A DNA stretch of 64,000 nt from positions 1,240,001 to 1,304,000 of the forward strand of contig OZ020249.1 in the NCBI GenBank assembly GCA_963971285.1. Direction: 5' to 3'. This document shows, one piece after another, positions 32,318 to 44,338 of this stretch; the first letter of the stretch is position 1; each line of letters opens with the position of its first letter. The position numbers and the translations under genes are program-made. The stretch comes from Astropecten irregularis. Lineage: Eukaryota > Echinodermata > Asteroidea > Paxillosida > Astropectinidae. Under the pieces are notes generated by a model, which saw nothing but the letters and a program-made list of their open reading frames with translations, was not told where the DNA came from and ran no database searches.

Positions 32318-34001
32318 TTAATAGCAACCAAGTACTTCAAAGCGCATGCTACGATCGTTGTTCCATTCAATGGGTAGAATACGAATGAATCTGGTGTGCA
32401 GGGCCGACGTGAATCTATTGGTCACGTAGGTGTTCATGTCGAAGTTACCAGGGAACTGCAAAGTAAATGATTAAAAGAAGGTAATGGGTACCCATTCGGG
32501 TCATGGTTCAATACGAGCGTTTCACAACCATGAGTTTGCATGGCGTTAGCCTATTTGTGGACAAACTGCGCATCTTTCCACATGCGCAGTTTGTCCACAA
32601 GAATTATTTCCGCGCATTCTGATTGGCCAACGCGTTGCAAACTCATAGTGGTGCACTGTAGCGAATCTACCATAATTATTGTTTGAGAATTAAGCATCAT
32701 TGTATTGTAGTATAAGAATCAGAGAAACGTTATTATTTCAATCTCAAAGTGACTGACCGATATTATAGTCCCATTTGCATGGGTCACGTGATCCCACGAT
32801 TGACCATCATCACTGTGCGCCACCTGGTACTTGGTCACTCGTTCGCCTTTACCCTTGCCCGAATCTTGCCCACGGCCTTGAGTGATAAGACCAGTGATGG
32901 TGACTGGCGTAGTGAACTCAACTTGAATCCACGGATTGTCGTCCTTCTCGGCAGGATCCCATGCAGCAGGATAACCTGCTCATTGGGAAAGTGAAGTAGG
33001 AACAGACATATGTTACATTAGAAAGATAGGAGAGAGGGCAGAGGGAGAGGGGATGATATGATATTTAACGCGTCTTAACGCGACGCTCAGGAAGAGCTTT
33101 GTCTAAGCTTCATTTGAAAAAGCATAATATTCATTTATTAATTTTTAGTTCGTTGTTATGAATAAAAATGCACAATAATATACCTTGGGTATTAAGCCTC
33201 GCCCTGGGTGGTTTGAAAGCATTGCTATAACAAGACGAAGCTGTGATGCTGTCATCTAGGATGCGTTTATCCTCCATACCAAGAGGTTCCTCCTTCGCGC
33301 ACCCAAACACATCACCTGTCACAAAGCATTCCTCATAATTAATTTCAACTTTGCTTTGTATGAGCAAATAGGTAACGTCAATCCTACAGGATGAAGGCAA
33401 GGAGTTTTGTCATTTTCTAAGGCAGGCAAAAAGCACGGCCTTTGGAATTTCGATTATGTTATATTTTTCACAATATCATTTTTGTGATATCCCAAGTTAT
33501 ACTTAGTACCCTACAGGAAGTTTTCTAATTTTGTCTTCAGCAACTATAAGTTGTACCACAATACAATAGGGGTATCAACGGAAGAAGGTGGTCGATATGT
33601 TACGCGCTGTCTTGTTGCTGGTAGCGACGTTTTGGCTGCTGGAACTGCTAGCCTTCATCAGGCAACTGAAGAACTGGATGATGCGGTGCCCGTTTAAGTT
33701 GTAGGCCTACCGTTACCAAATAATGCATGAAGATGTCAATGTAGTGTAATGATATTATGCATTGATTATAGGGATATGTCTATACATGTGCATGTACTAT
33801 ACCTCCACCGTCTTGATTGTGACATGCGCAGCACGCACCCATTGCCAGACTATCAAGTTGGGTCTTAAGGGCCTCCAGCTGTAGGTAGAGGGGCCTCATA
33901 ACACCCTCAAGAGATTCATCGGTGCACACGTCCTCGGCATGGATGAGGTAGCCATGGACACTCAGTAGAATGGTAAGCACGGCAATGCGGTTCAGCATCA
34001 T
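32318..34001 (-). CDS. Small secreted F5/8 type C (discoidin) domain protein, complete, four exons
   Basis: Exons on the minus strand are 34001-33803, 33315-33184, 32975-32758 and 32455-32318 (TAA). All are GT/AG with phases 1, 1 and 0, giving 228 residues. The first of two adjacent ATGs was taken as start. Residues 2-24 form a signal peptide (hydrophobic AVLTILLSVHGYLI). A short linker with a cluster of Cys (MGACCACHN) follows, then one discoidin domain of about 150 residues: CAKEEPLGMEDKRILDDSIT, RARLNTQGYPAAWDP, WIQVEFTTPVTITGLITQGR, VTKYQVAHSDDGQSW, FPGNFDMNTYVTN, RFIRILPIEW and the terminal FEVLGCY. Such domains bind carbohydrate or phospholipid; in marine invertebrates single-domain secreted forms are lectin-like immune or adhesion proteins. 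The cysteine cluster could allow disulphide-linked oligomers (inference). The donor of exon 3 (TCG|GTCAGT) is non-ideal but keeps the frame. Confidence 0.87.
32527..32652. repeat. 126-bp foldback element in discoidin intron 3
   Basis: The centre is a near-perfect hairpin: TTGTGGACAAACTGCGCAT, an 8-base loop, ATGCGCAGTTTGTCCACAA. The outer ends CCATGAGTTTGCA and TTGCAAACTCATAGTGG are also inverse, so the whole segment can fold on itself. It lies 70 bases from the exon 4 acceptor. Confidence 0.65.
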
Positions 34002-34352
34002 TGCGATTCTATGAAGATTCTTGATCAACCAAAATGGCTCAACCCAGACGCAATTGACTCTGAAATATCATTCCCGTGTAATTTATAGGCAGTGGTTGGT
34101 CACATGACCTACTGATCTAGAGTCACGTGTTGAGAAGACACCCATACTTAACTTGAAGACGCATGCGTAGTTGGGGTTGTTTACTGCTTATCGCGTGACA
34201 TTGATATTGTCAATGATGGTATCGATGCATTAAGCAAATATTCCTAATGCACAGGCTAGACCCTTCAAGGTAGGCCATGGTTCCACTGTGCTGGGTGTTC
34301 GCATGACCCTTGATAGGAGTATGCCTAATCTACACCTCGGCATGGAGTCTCA

Positions 34353-34550
34353 TCAACCACCACGTGGCTCCTGCAAGTCCATCTCCATCTCTTCCTGGAA
34401 GCTTTCCTTGACTGTAGCCAGCCAGTGGTGGTTGCTGAGAGTACCCTGCTTGGGAACAGAAGAAGATGAAGCAGCATCTTGCATGCAGAGAAGAGCGTCA
34501 AGACTCTCAATTTCAAACAACTGTAGAAAGATGCAAAGCAAAGTGGACAT
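34353..34550 (-). other. Possible isolated exon on the minus strand
   Basis: A 3' splice acceptor (TTTCTACAG) precedes an open frame reading LFEIESLDALLCMQDAASSS and KESFQEEMEMDLQEP, ending at a TGA at the 5'-most coordinate. Composition looks protein-like (acidic, amphipathic), but no family is recognised and no partner exon was found. It could be the last exon of a gene to the right, or chance. Confidence 0.25.
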
Positions 34551-34619
34551 TGTCTCTATCTTCTATACAAGATTTGCGATATGTCTTTGGGATTTGTTTT
34601 AATATAAACCGGTTTTTAA

Positions 34620-37450
34620 ACCCTCTCCTTTGATTAATTCTGATTACTGATATCATTTCCCTCCAGTAGGTGATGTACATGTATCCAAAATGTTCTGAAT
34701 AAATCACCCCAAACCTGTATGCAGTGTTTTAGTGCATGGGGATAATGGCCATTATTTTATACATTCGATCTTAAAGGCGCAGGCTCGTCGAAAAATAGAG
34801 CAACTTTTACAATAGCGCCCTCTGTAGCTTTATCGATGTTGTTATGCTGTTCTAGGAAGGCTCATTACACCCCCTGTTAACGTGACACACGTGTAGCAGT
34901 GCGTACATGCACTCGGAGTGTATAAAAATACATGTACGGATCTGTAGGCAGAGCCTAACCCAACCCCATATGCTAGGGGAATCTGTTACATGTGCGAGTT
35001 TGACATAAATTACTATTATTTTACTAATGCTGATGTTTTTCCACAAAAACTCAAAGTCTTGAACTTTACTGGGGTTTATGGAATGCACAGGGTTTTGAAT
35101 GACAAGTGACACCGTGAATGGAGCGAAATGAATTCCCCCATTTGTCGATATCGCGTAATCGGCGTCTGAAGTTGCCGAATCGGCAAAAATTACTCCAACA
35201 TCGATTTTTGCTTTTTTTGTATTTTTGGATAGTAAAAGTATCAAAGATCGATTTACTGTGTTGCCAATTATGTTAAAGAAATTTAAGGAAATTGGGAAAA
35301 AATGAGGTTTTCTAGAACGTCTTTGAGGTTTGTTTCTATCTTATTTTACGAAATTTAGGCCTAAGGAAAATCTCTCAAAATCTGACGTTTGTCACGGTGC
35401 GTATTCATGCTGAACTGGTTATGTGAGGTGTACGTGAATTGGTACCATATACTGTACATGTATACATGATTGTAATAGTGAAACAAGCTTTGACTCGTCT
35501 TTCTATCAATCCGCTGAAGAATACTTTGTAAACAAAACATTGTGTGCATAGTGAATCACTTCGTCAAGTTCGCGGACATGACAGGGCCCGCGTCATTCAA
35601 ATACATCTCTCTAATTTGACCATTACGCGTACTGTTTACCTAGATACTGTTTACTGTTTACCTAGATACGCACAGCGCTCGGCCAATCTCTGTGCGCGTA
35701 GAGCGCCACAGTCGCCAGGCGACATTCGTTTTTGTGTATTATGTACATGTACAGTGCGTGCTGTGCATGTACGTGTACATGTATACAACTACAGTACATG
35801 AACTGTATATTCAATGCTATCAGTAAAAAAAACCAGTTCATTTTATGAGAAGTGACTTTTAGTTTCAAGTCTCTGTATCTAGTGTATCAGCTTGTATTTA
35901 TCTTCTAATTATACTATTATTATAAACCTCACTTTCTACAAAAATGACCATAACGACGTAGGCCTAAATATCAACGTGGGGGCTCGTATAATGCAAGTGA
36001 AATTCATCTTATAAATTTGGTAAACTTTGTAAATTAGTCCCTATATCAAATAAAATAAAGGCCTGCAAGGAATTAGACAATGCTGTATTTTTTTTCATAC
36101 AAGTCGGGTTATAATGAATACTTTGGGATATTGTTCCTGCAATTCGTCAATGTGGCATATGTTGCTGCTGCTCTTTGGCGGTGGCTGTACCCTCCATGGC
36201 TGTACCGACTGGGTGGTTGGTTACTTTTAGGTCTGATTTCAATCGGTAAATTTGAATCGATTTTTTTTTTCACAAAAACTGCGGGGATGTTGACGTGCCA
36301 GCATGGAAAATTTAATTAATTGTTTTAAGATCTATCAAACGGAGTGATTTTTTCTTGCTCCCTGAAATATCCCACAACCGTGCGCACACAATTCGAGGGC
36401 AGATACCACAACGGCCTATACGTAGTTTACGTACATGTACATTATGTACAATGTGGGTGTACAGGCATGGATGTCTCCACTTCATAACCATCGCGTCGTC
36501 CTGCAATATCAATCGTCTACAATAATACAATGCATACTGGCACGCACGCATAGTGTATACGCACGTACAGGGCTATTATTAGACCGGCTGGCGCTCGCCC
36601 TCCGGGATTGTAAGAGCTGGCAACCGCAAGGGCAAAGGTGACTTTTCGTGGCACGAATTTTGTCCGTCGAGCATCGACGAGCCTGCACCTTTAACCAAAG
36701 TCTAGGCATATCTGTGACTTATCTTGTGTAATTGCAGATGAGACTTTTGTTGTTCCTAAGCCAGACAGATGACTGTGCTTTAAATGCTGTTACATGTTTG
36801 TAGACGGCGTCTGTGCTACTTGACATTCTGATAAGCTTCTAGAACGAAGTTTTAATCACACTGTCGAATCTTCATCGCCTCAGCAAAATTAACCTACTTC
36901 CAACAAACATGTTTTAGTGTATCATTTCAATCCGTAAATCACCAATTTATTACCTCATATTGAACAGTTTTTATCGTAATTTGTTGAAAATGTACAGTAT
37001 CAATGTATCAAAGAACAATATAGACCACACGTAAGCAGGTTCATATCAAATTGTCAGACGGTTAAAGGTTGAATTTCCTAATGAAACAGCCAGATACAGC
37101 GATTGTAGGGGCATAAAATGCAAGTTCGAAAACCTTTTGATGATTCCCCAAAGTCAACAGCACATTGAGCAAGGCATACATGTACAGGTGCTCCTAGGAT
37201 ACTTATAAGTGTTGCAGAGAGGATGTATCAGTCTTGTTACATTGTCAAGGACTGGTGTCTTCACATCATAACACATGGAAGCATTCATTGCCTTGCTGTG
37301 GACTGGAGACGTATAGAACCCAATTTAGTTCTATTTGGACTGTAAAGCGGCCATCTTTGTTTCAATGTGATTAACTGTTGGATGTATTAATTGCTGTCTT
37401 GCTAGGGATTAGGTTCCCTTGCCAATCCCATTGTTACTACAAACACAAAT
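34620..37450. other. Gene-free interval before the repeat array
   Basis: No exon recognised on either strand. It contains palindromic GTACATGTAC clusters (35450, 35740-35790, 36430) and nothing with clear transposon ends. Confidence 0.45.
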
Positions 37451-37458
37451 GTATCATT

Positions 37459-37610
37459 AGCTGTTTCGCATGCAGCGGAACAGCTTTTGTTTTTCTTATT
37501 TTTTTTTTTTTTGGCTTTTCCGTGTTCAACGGAAAAGGTATTGTTTTTGTTCTGATTTTTTTTGGCTTTTTCGCGGAAGCGAAAAGCCTTTATTTTTGTT
37601 CTGTTTTTTT
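37459..37610 (+). mobile_element. Three stacked 5' termini of HINE-like elements
   Basis: Successive 5' modules start at 37459, 37511 and 37562, with a fourth at 37611 heading the first complete element. Each is a hairpin (AGCTGTT/AACAGCT; CTTTTCCGT/ACGGAAAAG; GGCTTTTTCGC/GCGAAAAGCC) followed by TTTGTTCTG or similar and a T tract. Each later module begins inside the T tract of the one before, so the copies inserted serially into TT sites. Confidence 0.65.
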
Positions 37611-38418
37611 TTGGCTTTTTCGCGGAAGCGAAAAGCCTTTATTTTTGTTCTGTTTTTTTTTTTTCTTCTTCCTCTTCTTCCTGTCGCTTGAGTTACCATA
37701 GACTTTTTCTCTGCGGCACTTTGGCTACTTTTGAACTGCCGATTTTAACCAAACTTGGTGTGAAGGAAGTCCATATAGGGTAGTTGTCTCCCGAAAATTT
37801 TTAACATTATGACGTCATCAGGTGTCATGTGACAAGTGATTTGAATTTAATAATCAAAATCTTCAAAAATCTACAAAAAATCAACGGTTTGAGATATTAA
37901 CTTGATTCTTTCACCAAAAATGATTGTTAGGCAGGGTCTTTCTTTGTGACACATTGCTTGACCTCTGTGACCTCTACTTCCGGTCAAACAGGAAGTAGCT
38001 CCTCATTTAAAAGTGGTAAGAGCTAGGATCATGATTCTTTCACCAAATATCAATGTTAGGCAAGGTCTTTCTTTGTGACACATTGCTTGACCTCTGTGAC
38101 CTCTACTTCCGGTCAAACCGGAAGTAGATCCTCATTTAAAAGTGTTAAGAGCTAGGATCATGGTTCTTTCACCAAAAGTAAATGTTATGCAAGGTCTTTC
38201 TTTGTGACATATTGGTTGACCCCTGTGACCTCTACTTCCGGTCAAACAGGAAGTAGCTCCTTGTTTAAAAGGGGTAAGAGCTAGGATCATAATTCTTTTA
38301 CCAAAAGGCAATGTTAGGGAAGGTCGATCTTAATTAGCGGCAAAATTCTTATTGAAAAGGAATTTATATCATATGCGGAAAAGCCTTATGTGCTGTTTTC
38401 AACAGCCATAAACTCTAG
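37611..38418 (+). mobile_element. HINE-like rolling-circle element 1 (808 bp, complete)
   Basis: It begins TTGGCTTTTTCGCGGAAGCG (5' hairpin), then a pyrimidine tract, a conserved body with TGACGTCA and three 130-bp repeats (37910-38310). The 3' end has GCGGAAAAGCC, which is inverse to the 5' end, a hairpin TATGTGCTGTT/AACAGCCATA and CTAG at 38415-38418. Confidence 0.75.
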
Positions 38419-39262
38419 TTGGCTTTTTCGCGGAAGCGAAAAGCCTTTATTTTTGTTCTGTTTTTTTTTTTTTTTTCTTCCTTCCTCTTCTTCCTCTTCT
38501 TCCTCTTCCTCTTCTTGTCGCCAAAATTCCCATAGACAAAGCACAGGGGTTTTCTCGGAGCCACTTTTGTAATTTTTAAACAGTCAATCTTAACTAAACT
38601 TGGTCTGAAGGAAGTCCATATAGGGTAGTTGTCTCCCGAAACTTTTCATAATCGTGACGTCATCAGGTGTCACGTGACAAGCGATTTGAATTTAATAATC
38701 AAAATATTCAAAAATCAACAAAAAATCAACCGTCTGAGATATTAGATTCATTCCTTCGCTAAATGTCAATGATAGGTAAGGTCTTTCTTTGTGACACATT
38801 GGTTGACCTCTGTGACCTCTACTTCCGGTCAAACCGGAAGTAGCTCCTCATTTAAAAGTGGTAAGAGCTAGGATCATGATTCTTTCACCAAAAGTCAATG
38901 CTAGGCAAGGTCTTTCTATGTGACACATTGGTTAACCTCTGTGACCTCTACTTCCGGTCAAACCGGATGTAGCTCCTCATTTAAAAGTGGTAAGAGCTAG
39001 GATCATGATTCTTTTACCAAAAGTCAATGTTAGGCAAGGTCTTTCATTGCGATACATAAGTTGACCTCGGTGACCTCTACTTCCGGTCAAACAGGAAGTT
39101 GCTTCTCATTTAAAAGTGGTAAGAGCTTCGATCATGATTCTTTCGCCAAATGTCAATGTAAGGGAAGTTCTTTCTAATGACACAATTCGATCTGATTGAC
39201 AAGCAATTTATATCATATGCGGAAAAGCCTTATGTGCTGTTTCAAACAGCCATAAACTCTAG
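38419..39262 (+). mobile_element. HINE-like element 2 (844 bp, complete)
   Basis: It starts immediately after the CTAG of element 1 with the same 5' hairpin, has three 130-bp repeats, and ends with hairpin plus CTAG at 39259-39262. The sequence that follows is the T/C tract of an older, interrupted element. Confidence 0.75.
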
Positions 39263-40445
39263 TTTTTTCTTCTTCTTCTTCTTCTTGTCGTTGGAATTCC
39301 TATAGACAAAGCACATGTGCATTCTAGGTGCCACTTTTGCCACTTTTAAACTGCCGATTTTAATCAAACTTGGTCAGAACAAAGTCCCCACAGCGAAGTT
39401 GGTTGCCGAAACATTTCGTCATCATGACGTCATCAGGTGTCACGTGACAGTGTCTTAAAGGGGCAAACTTCAGACATCAATTATGAACGAACCCTATGTC
39501 TGATTGAGTTGAAACTTGGTATGTATCTAAGTCGGGAAGTGTTATATCGAAAAATTGCAATGACGTCATCATGACGTCATTCCCTGATTTTTTATGATTT
39601 ATTGAAATTTTGGGTCATTAAAGTTCTTTTAATGATATCTAGTAAATGAAACAAGATATCTTTGAATTTCTTTTTGATAATTCTTCAGCATACACCATAG
39701 ATGAACACTGCATAGACAAAAATTCAGTGACGTCATCATGACGTCATAAAAAATGTGATTTTTATAACACATAGTAGGAACGGCCGATGGCCTTGAAAAT
39801 TGGTACATTGGTGAATTGGAGGTTGGGGGTTGTAATTATGAAGTTACATCAAGACAGCGTCATTTTTTTATTTTTTATGATTTTTTGAATATTTTTCACG
39901 CTATAGCCCATTGACTTGTACAGGGCAAACAGGAAGTAGCTCCTCATTTAAAAGTGGTAAGAGCTAGGATCATGATTCTTTCACCAAATATCAATGTTAG
40001 GCAAGGTCTTTCTTTGTGACACATTGCTTGACCTCTGTGACCTCTACTTCCGGTCAAACAGGAAGTAGCTCCTCATTTAAAAGTGGTTACAGCTATGATC
40101 ATGATTCTTTCACCAAAAGTGAATGTTAGGCAATTTCCTTCATTTGTGTCACATTGCTTGACCTCTGTGACCTCTACTTCCGGTCAAACAGGAAGTAGCT
40201 CCTTATTTAAAAGTTGTAAGAGCTAGGATCATGATTCTTTCAGCAAAAGTAAATGTTAGGCAAGGTCTTTCCCTGTGACACAAACATGACCAAGTCAAGT
40301 GACTTCAGATTAAAGGTGCACTCTTCAAAAGTATAAAGTTTAATATCTTAATCAAATGTTTTTTTGTGTATAATGTTTAGAAAAAATTTTAATATCATAA
40401 AACGGAAAAGCCATGTGTTCTGTTTTCAACAGACACAATATCTAG
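39263..40445 (+). mobile_element. Body and 3' end of an interrupted HINE-like element
   Basis: It resumes in the pyrimidine tract and carries a different body module (GTGTCTTAAAGGGGCAAACT, two TGACGTCATCATGACGTCA clusters). Two to three 130-bp repeats follow, then a TGTGTTCTGTT/AACAGACACA hairpin and CTAG at 40442-40445. Its 5' module is probably one of those stacked at 37459-37610. Confidence 0.65.
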
Positions 40446-41778
40446 TATTTTTTTTGAGTTTGTGCTGTGGCCCATAGACTTTGTACACAGATTTTTGTCC
40501 GCGGCACTTTGGTCACTTTGAAACAGCCGATCTTAACCAAACTTGGTCTGAATGAAGTCCATATAGGGTAGTTGTTCCCCGAAACTTTTCGTCATCATGA
40601 CGTCAAAACTTGATTTTATATGATTTTTTTAATTATCAAACTAGCCCGTTCACTTTGTACACAGATTACGTGAACATGGTCGTTGTACTAAACATAAAGC
40701 TTGATCAATTCCCCATACACTATGTACAGTGTACATGTAGGCCTGCGTACGCAATTCACTGTTTGTAACATACAATGCACATGTCCGATTGCGTGATACA
40801 AAACGTCGTTTACACTTGCCATAGTTTGCACGTAATTCCTTTTATATATCATTAAATACCAGCACCAAATCTTAATCGAAATGCTATCGATGTAGGTTGC
40901 TCTGTACGTGAAAATATTGGTCATTAAATAAAACATACGATGTCAACAACATAAATACAAGGCGCGTTGAGATGTTTGATTGCCTGGATTATATATGCCG
41001 TTTTTTTATTTACTTCCTTATCATAGTTGCCAGCAAAGCAGCGTAAATGCTGATTTTGAGCCGTGTTTTGACCAGACAACCACGCACGCGCAGCAATCTA
41101 CTTATACCGTTTTCAGTAAGTAAATAAACTCCCGCGGTCAACAGTGATAAATCCCCAAACTTCAAAAATCGTTAAAAAATATACAGAACTCTCACAGCTG
41201 TTCAAGTTGCACAGAAAAATGATGATGAACATGTAACCTTTCATTTTCTTTTCATTTTATGGTAGGGTGACGGTTGAATTTTTGAGTTATACTCATTCTC
41301 AGCTGACCACCCCTAAAACAAGGTACGGATCACTCCAGTCAAAGAAGCCATACAAAAAAAACATCCCTCTGCAAAGCGGCTGAAATAGACCCACTTTCTC
41401 ACCCAATTGCATCAAAAATGGTCGCAAATGGAAGCCCAGAGTCCAGGCAGGAGGCCCAGTGCCATATTTCTTCAATCCTTCATTTTCATAGCTCTCACAA
41501 CTCTCTTATTTCAAATATATTGAGTGCTTAACTTTTATTCATGAGCTCGGCGGACCCATTTGGCCACTACATGTATTTACTTGGCTGCACCCGTATTTTC
41601 CGAGCGCACGGTTTTGAATAACGCCCTCTTTTGATTAAAACGAGAAATCATTTCCCGAAGACGATATCATTTATTTGCTGAATCAAACAACATCAGCGAT
41701 GTGTATTTAATTAGAGAAATATTCTATATCATATGCGGAAAAGCCATATGTGCTGTTTTCAACAGCCATAAACTCTAG
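40446..41778 (+). mobile_element. 1.33-kb tandem-type unit, copy 1
   Basis: The head is TATTTTTTTTGAGTTTGTG without the 5' hairpin. The body includes the embedded GGTTGCACCC MITE (left end deleted here) and the CGGTTTTGAATAACGCCCTC terminus. It ends with a hairpin and CTAG at 41775-41778. Confidence 0.7.
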
Positions 41779-42936
41779 TTGGCTTTTTCGATTTCAATCG
41801 GAAAAGGTATTGTTTTTGTTCTGATTTTTTTTTTTTGTCTTCTTTTTCTTGTCGTTTGAGTTACCATAGGTTTTTGTGTGCGGCACTTTGGCCATTTTTA
41901 AACAACCGATTTTAACCAAACTTGGTTTGAAGGAAGTCCATATTGGGAAGTTGTCTCCCGAAACTTTTCGTCATCATGACGTCATCAGGTGTCACGTGAC
42001 AAGCGATTTGAATTTAAAAATCAAAATCTTTAAAAATCAACAAAAAATCAACGGTTTCAGATATTAAGTTGATTCTTTCACCAAAAGTGATTGTTAGGCA
42101 GGGTCTTTCTTTGTGACACATTACTTGACCTCTGTGACCTCTACTTCCGGTCAAACAGGAAGTAGCTCCTCCTTTAAAAGTGGTAAGAGCTATGATCATG
42201 ATTCTTTCACCAATAGACAATGTAAGGCAAGGTCTTTCATTTGTGATACATTGCTTGACCTCTGTGACCTCTACTTCCGGTCAAACCGGAAGTAGCTCCT
42301 CATTTAAAAGTGGTAAGAGCTATGATCATGATTATTTCACCAATGGACAATGTTAGGCAAGGTCTTTCACTTGTGACACATTGCTTGACCCCTGTGACCT
42401 CTACTTCCGGTCAAACCGGAAGTAGCTCCTCATATAAAAGTGGTTAGAGCTATGATCATGATTTTTTCAGCAATGGACAATGTTAGGCAAGGTCTTTCAC
42501 TTGTGACACATTGCTTGACCCCTGTGACCTCTACTTCCGGTCAAACCGGAAGTAGCTCCTCATTTAAAAGTGGTTAGAGCTATGATCATGATTCTTTCAC
42601 CAATGGACAATGTAAGGCAAGGTCTTTCACTTGTGACACATTGCTTGACCCCTGTGACCTCTACTTCCGGTCAAACCGGAAGTAGCTCCTCATTTAAAAG
42701 TGGTAAGAGCTACGATCAAGATTCTTTCGCCAAAAGTCAATGTTAGGCAAGGTCTTTCTTTGTGACACAAATATGACCAATTCACGTGAGTTTATGATTA
42801 AAGGTGAACATTTCAATGGTATAAAACATCACAAAATAATCGCTTGTCTTTGTGTGTATAAGGTTATGTCATTTTTTTTAATATAAGCGGAAACGAAAAA
42901 GCCTTGTGTTCTGTTTTCAACAGACACAATCTCTAG
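41779..42936 (+). mobile_element. HINE-like element with five 130-bp repeats
   Basis: The 5' hairpin is a variant, CTTTTTCGAT/ATCGGAAAAG. The body is as in element 1, the 130-bp repeats run 42090-42770, and the 3' end carries AAAAAGCC, the GTGTTCTGTT/AACAGACAC hairpin and CTAG at 42933-42936. Confidence 0.75.
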
Positions 42937-44338
42937 TTGGCTTTTTCGATTTCAATCGGAAAAGGTATTGTTTTTGTTCTGATTTTTTTTCTTTTTTCTT
43001 CTTCTTCTTGTCGTTTGAGTTACCATAGACTTTTTCTACACGGCACTTTTGCTACTTTTAAATTGCCGATTTTAACCAAACTTGGTCTGAAGGAAGTCCA
43101 TATAGAGTAGTTGTGTCCCGAAACTTTTCGTCATCATGACGTCATCAGGTGTCATGTGACAAGCAATTTGAATTTAAAAATCAAAATCTTTATAAATCAA
43201 CAAAAAATCAACGGTTTGAGATATTAAGTTGATTCTTTCACCAAAAGTGATTGTTAGGCAGGGTCTTTCTTTGTGACACATTACTTGACCTCTGTGACCT
43301 CTACTTCCGGTCAAACAGGAAGTAGCTCCTCATTTAAAAGTGGTAAGAGCTATGATCATGATTCCTTCACCAATAGACAATGTTAGGCAAGGTCTTTCAT
43401 TTGTTACACATTGATTGACCTCTGTGACCTCTACTTCCGGTCAAACAGGAAGTAGCTCCTCATTTAAAAGTGGTAAGAGCTATGATCATGATTCCTTCAC
43501 CAATAGACAATGTTAGGCAAGGTCTTTCATTTGTGACACATTGCTTGACCTCTGTGACCTCTACTTCCGGTCAAACAGGAAGTAGCTCCTCATTTAAAAG
43601 TGGTAAGAGCTATGATCATGATTCTTTCACCAATAGACAATGTTAGGCAAGGTCTTTCATTTGTGACACATTGCTTGACCTCTGTGACCTCTACTTCCGG
43701 TCAAACAGGAAGTAGCTCCTCATTTAAAAGTGGTAAGAGCTATGATCATGATTCTTTCACCAATAGACAATGTTAGACAATGCCTTTCATTTGTGACACA
43801 TTGCTTGACCTCTGTGACCTCTACTTCCGGTCAAACCGGAAGTAGCTCCTCATTTAAAAGTGGTAAGAGCTATGATCATGATTATTTCACCAATAGACAA
43901 TGTTAGGCAAGGTCTTTCAATTGTGACAAATTGCTTGACCTCTGTGACCTCTACTTCCGGTCAAACAGGAAGTAGCTCCTCGTTTAAAAGTGATAAGAGC
44001 TAGGATCAAGATTCTTTCACCAATAGACGATGCTAGGCAAGGTCTTTCATTTGTGTTACATTGCTTGATCTCTGTGACCTCTACTTCCGGTCAAACAGGC
44101 AAGTAGCTTCTCATTTAAAAGTGTTAAGAGCTATGACCATGATTCTTTCACCAAAAGTCAATGTTAGGCAAGGTCTTTCTTTATGACAGAAAAATGACGA
44201 AGAATATTAAAAGTACACTGTAGGCCTTATTAAATATCTTAATCAAATGTCTTTATGTGTTAAAGGTTTTGACAATTTATTTTAATATCATAAAACGGAA
44301 AAGCCTTGTGTTCTGTTTTCAACAGACACAATCTCTAG
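42937..44338 (+). mobile_element. HINE-like element with seven 130-bp repeats
   Basis: Same 5' hairpin variant as its left neighbour, to which it is joined directly. Repeat units at 43230-44150 are spaced at 130 bp and the inner ones are nearly identical, indicating recent expansion. Ends with hairpin plus CTAG at 44335-44338. Confidence 0.75.

Noticed and set aside
37378..38572. Phe/Leu/Ser-rich ORFs.
   Set aside because: They translate the T/C tracts and 5' hairpins of the rolling-circle elements.
42060..44190. Regularly spaced repeats that could be mistaken for a CRISPR array.
   Set aside because: The 130-bp unit repeats as a whole with no unique spacers, inside a eukaryotic transposon.
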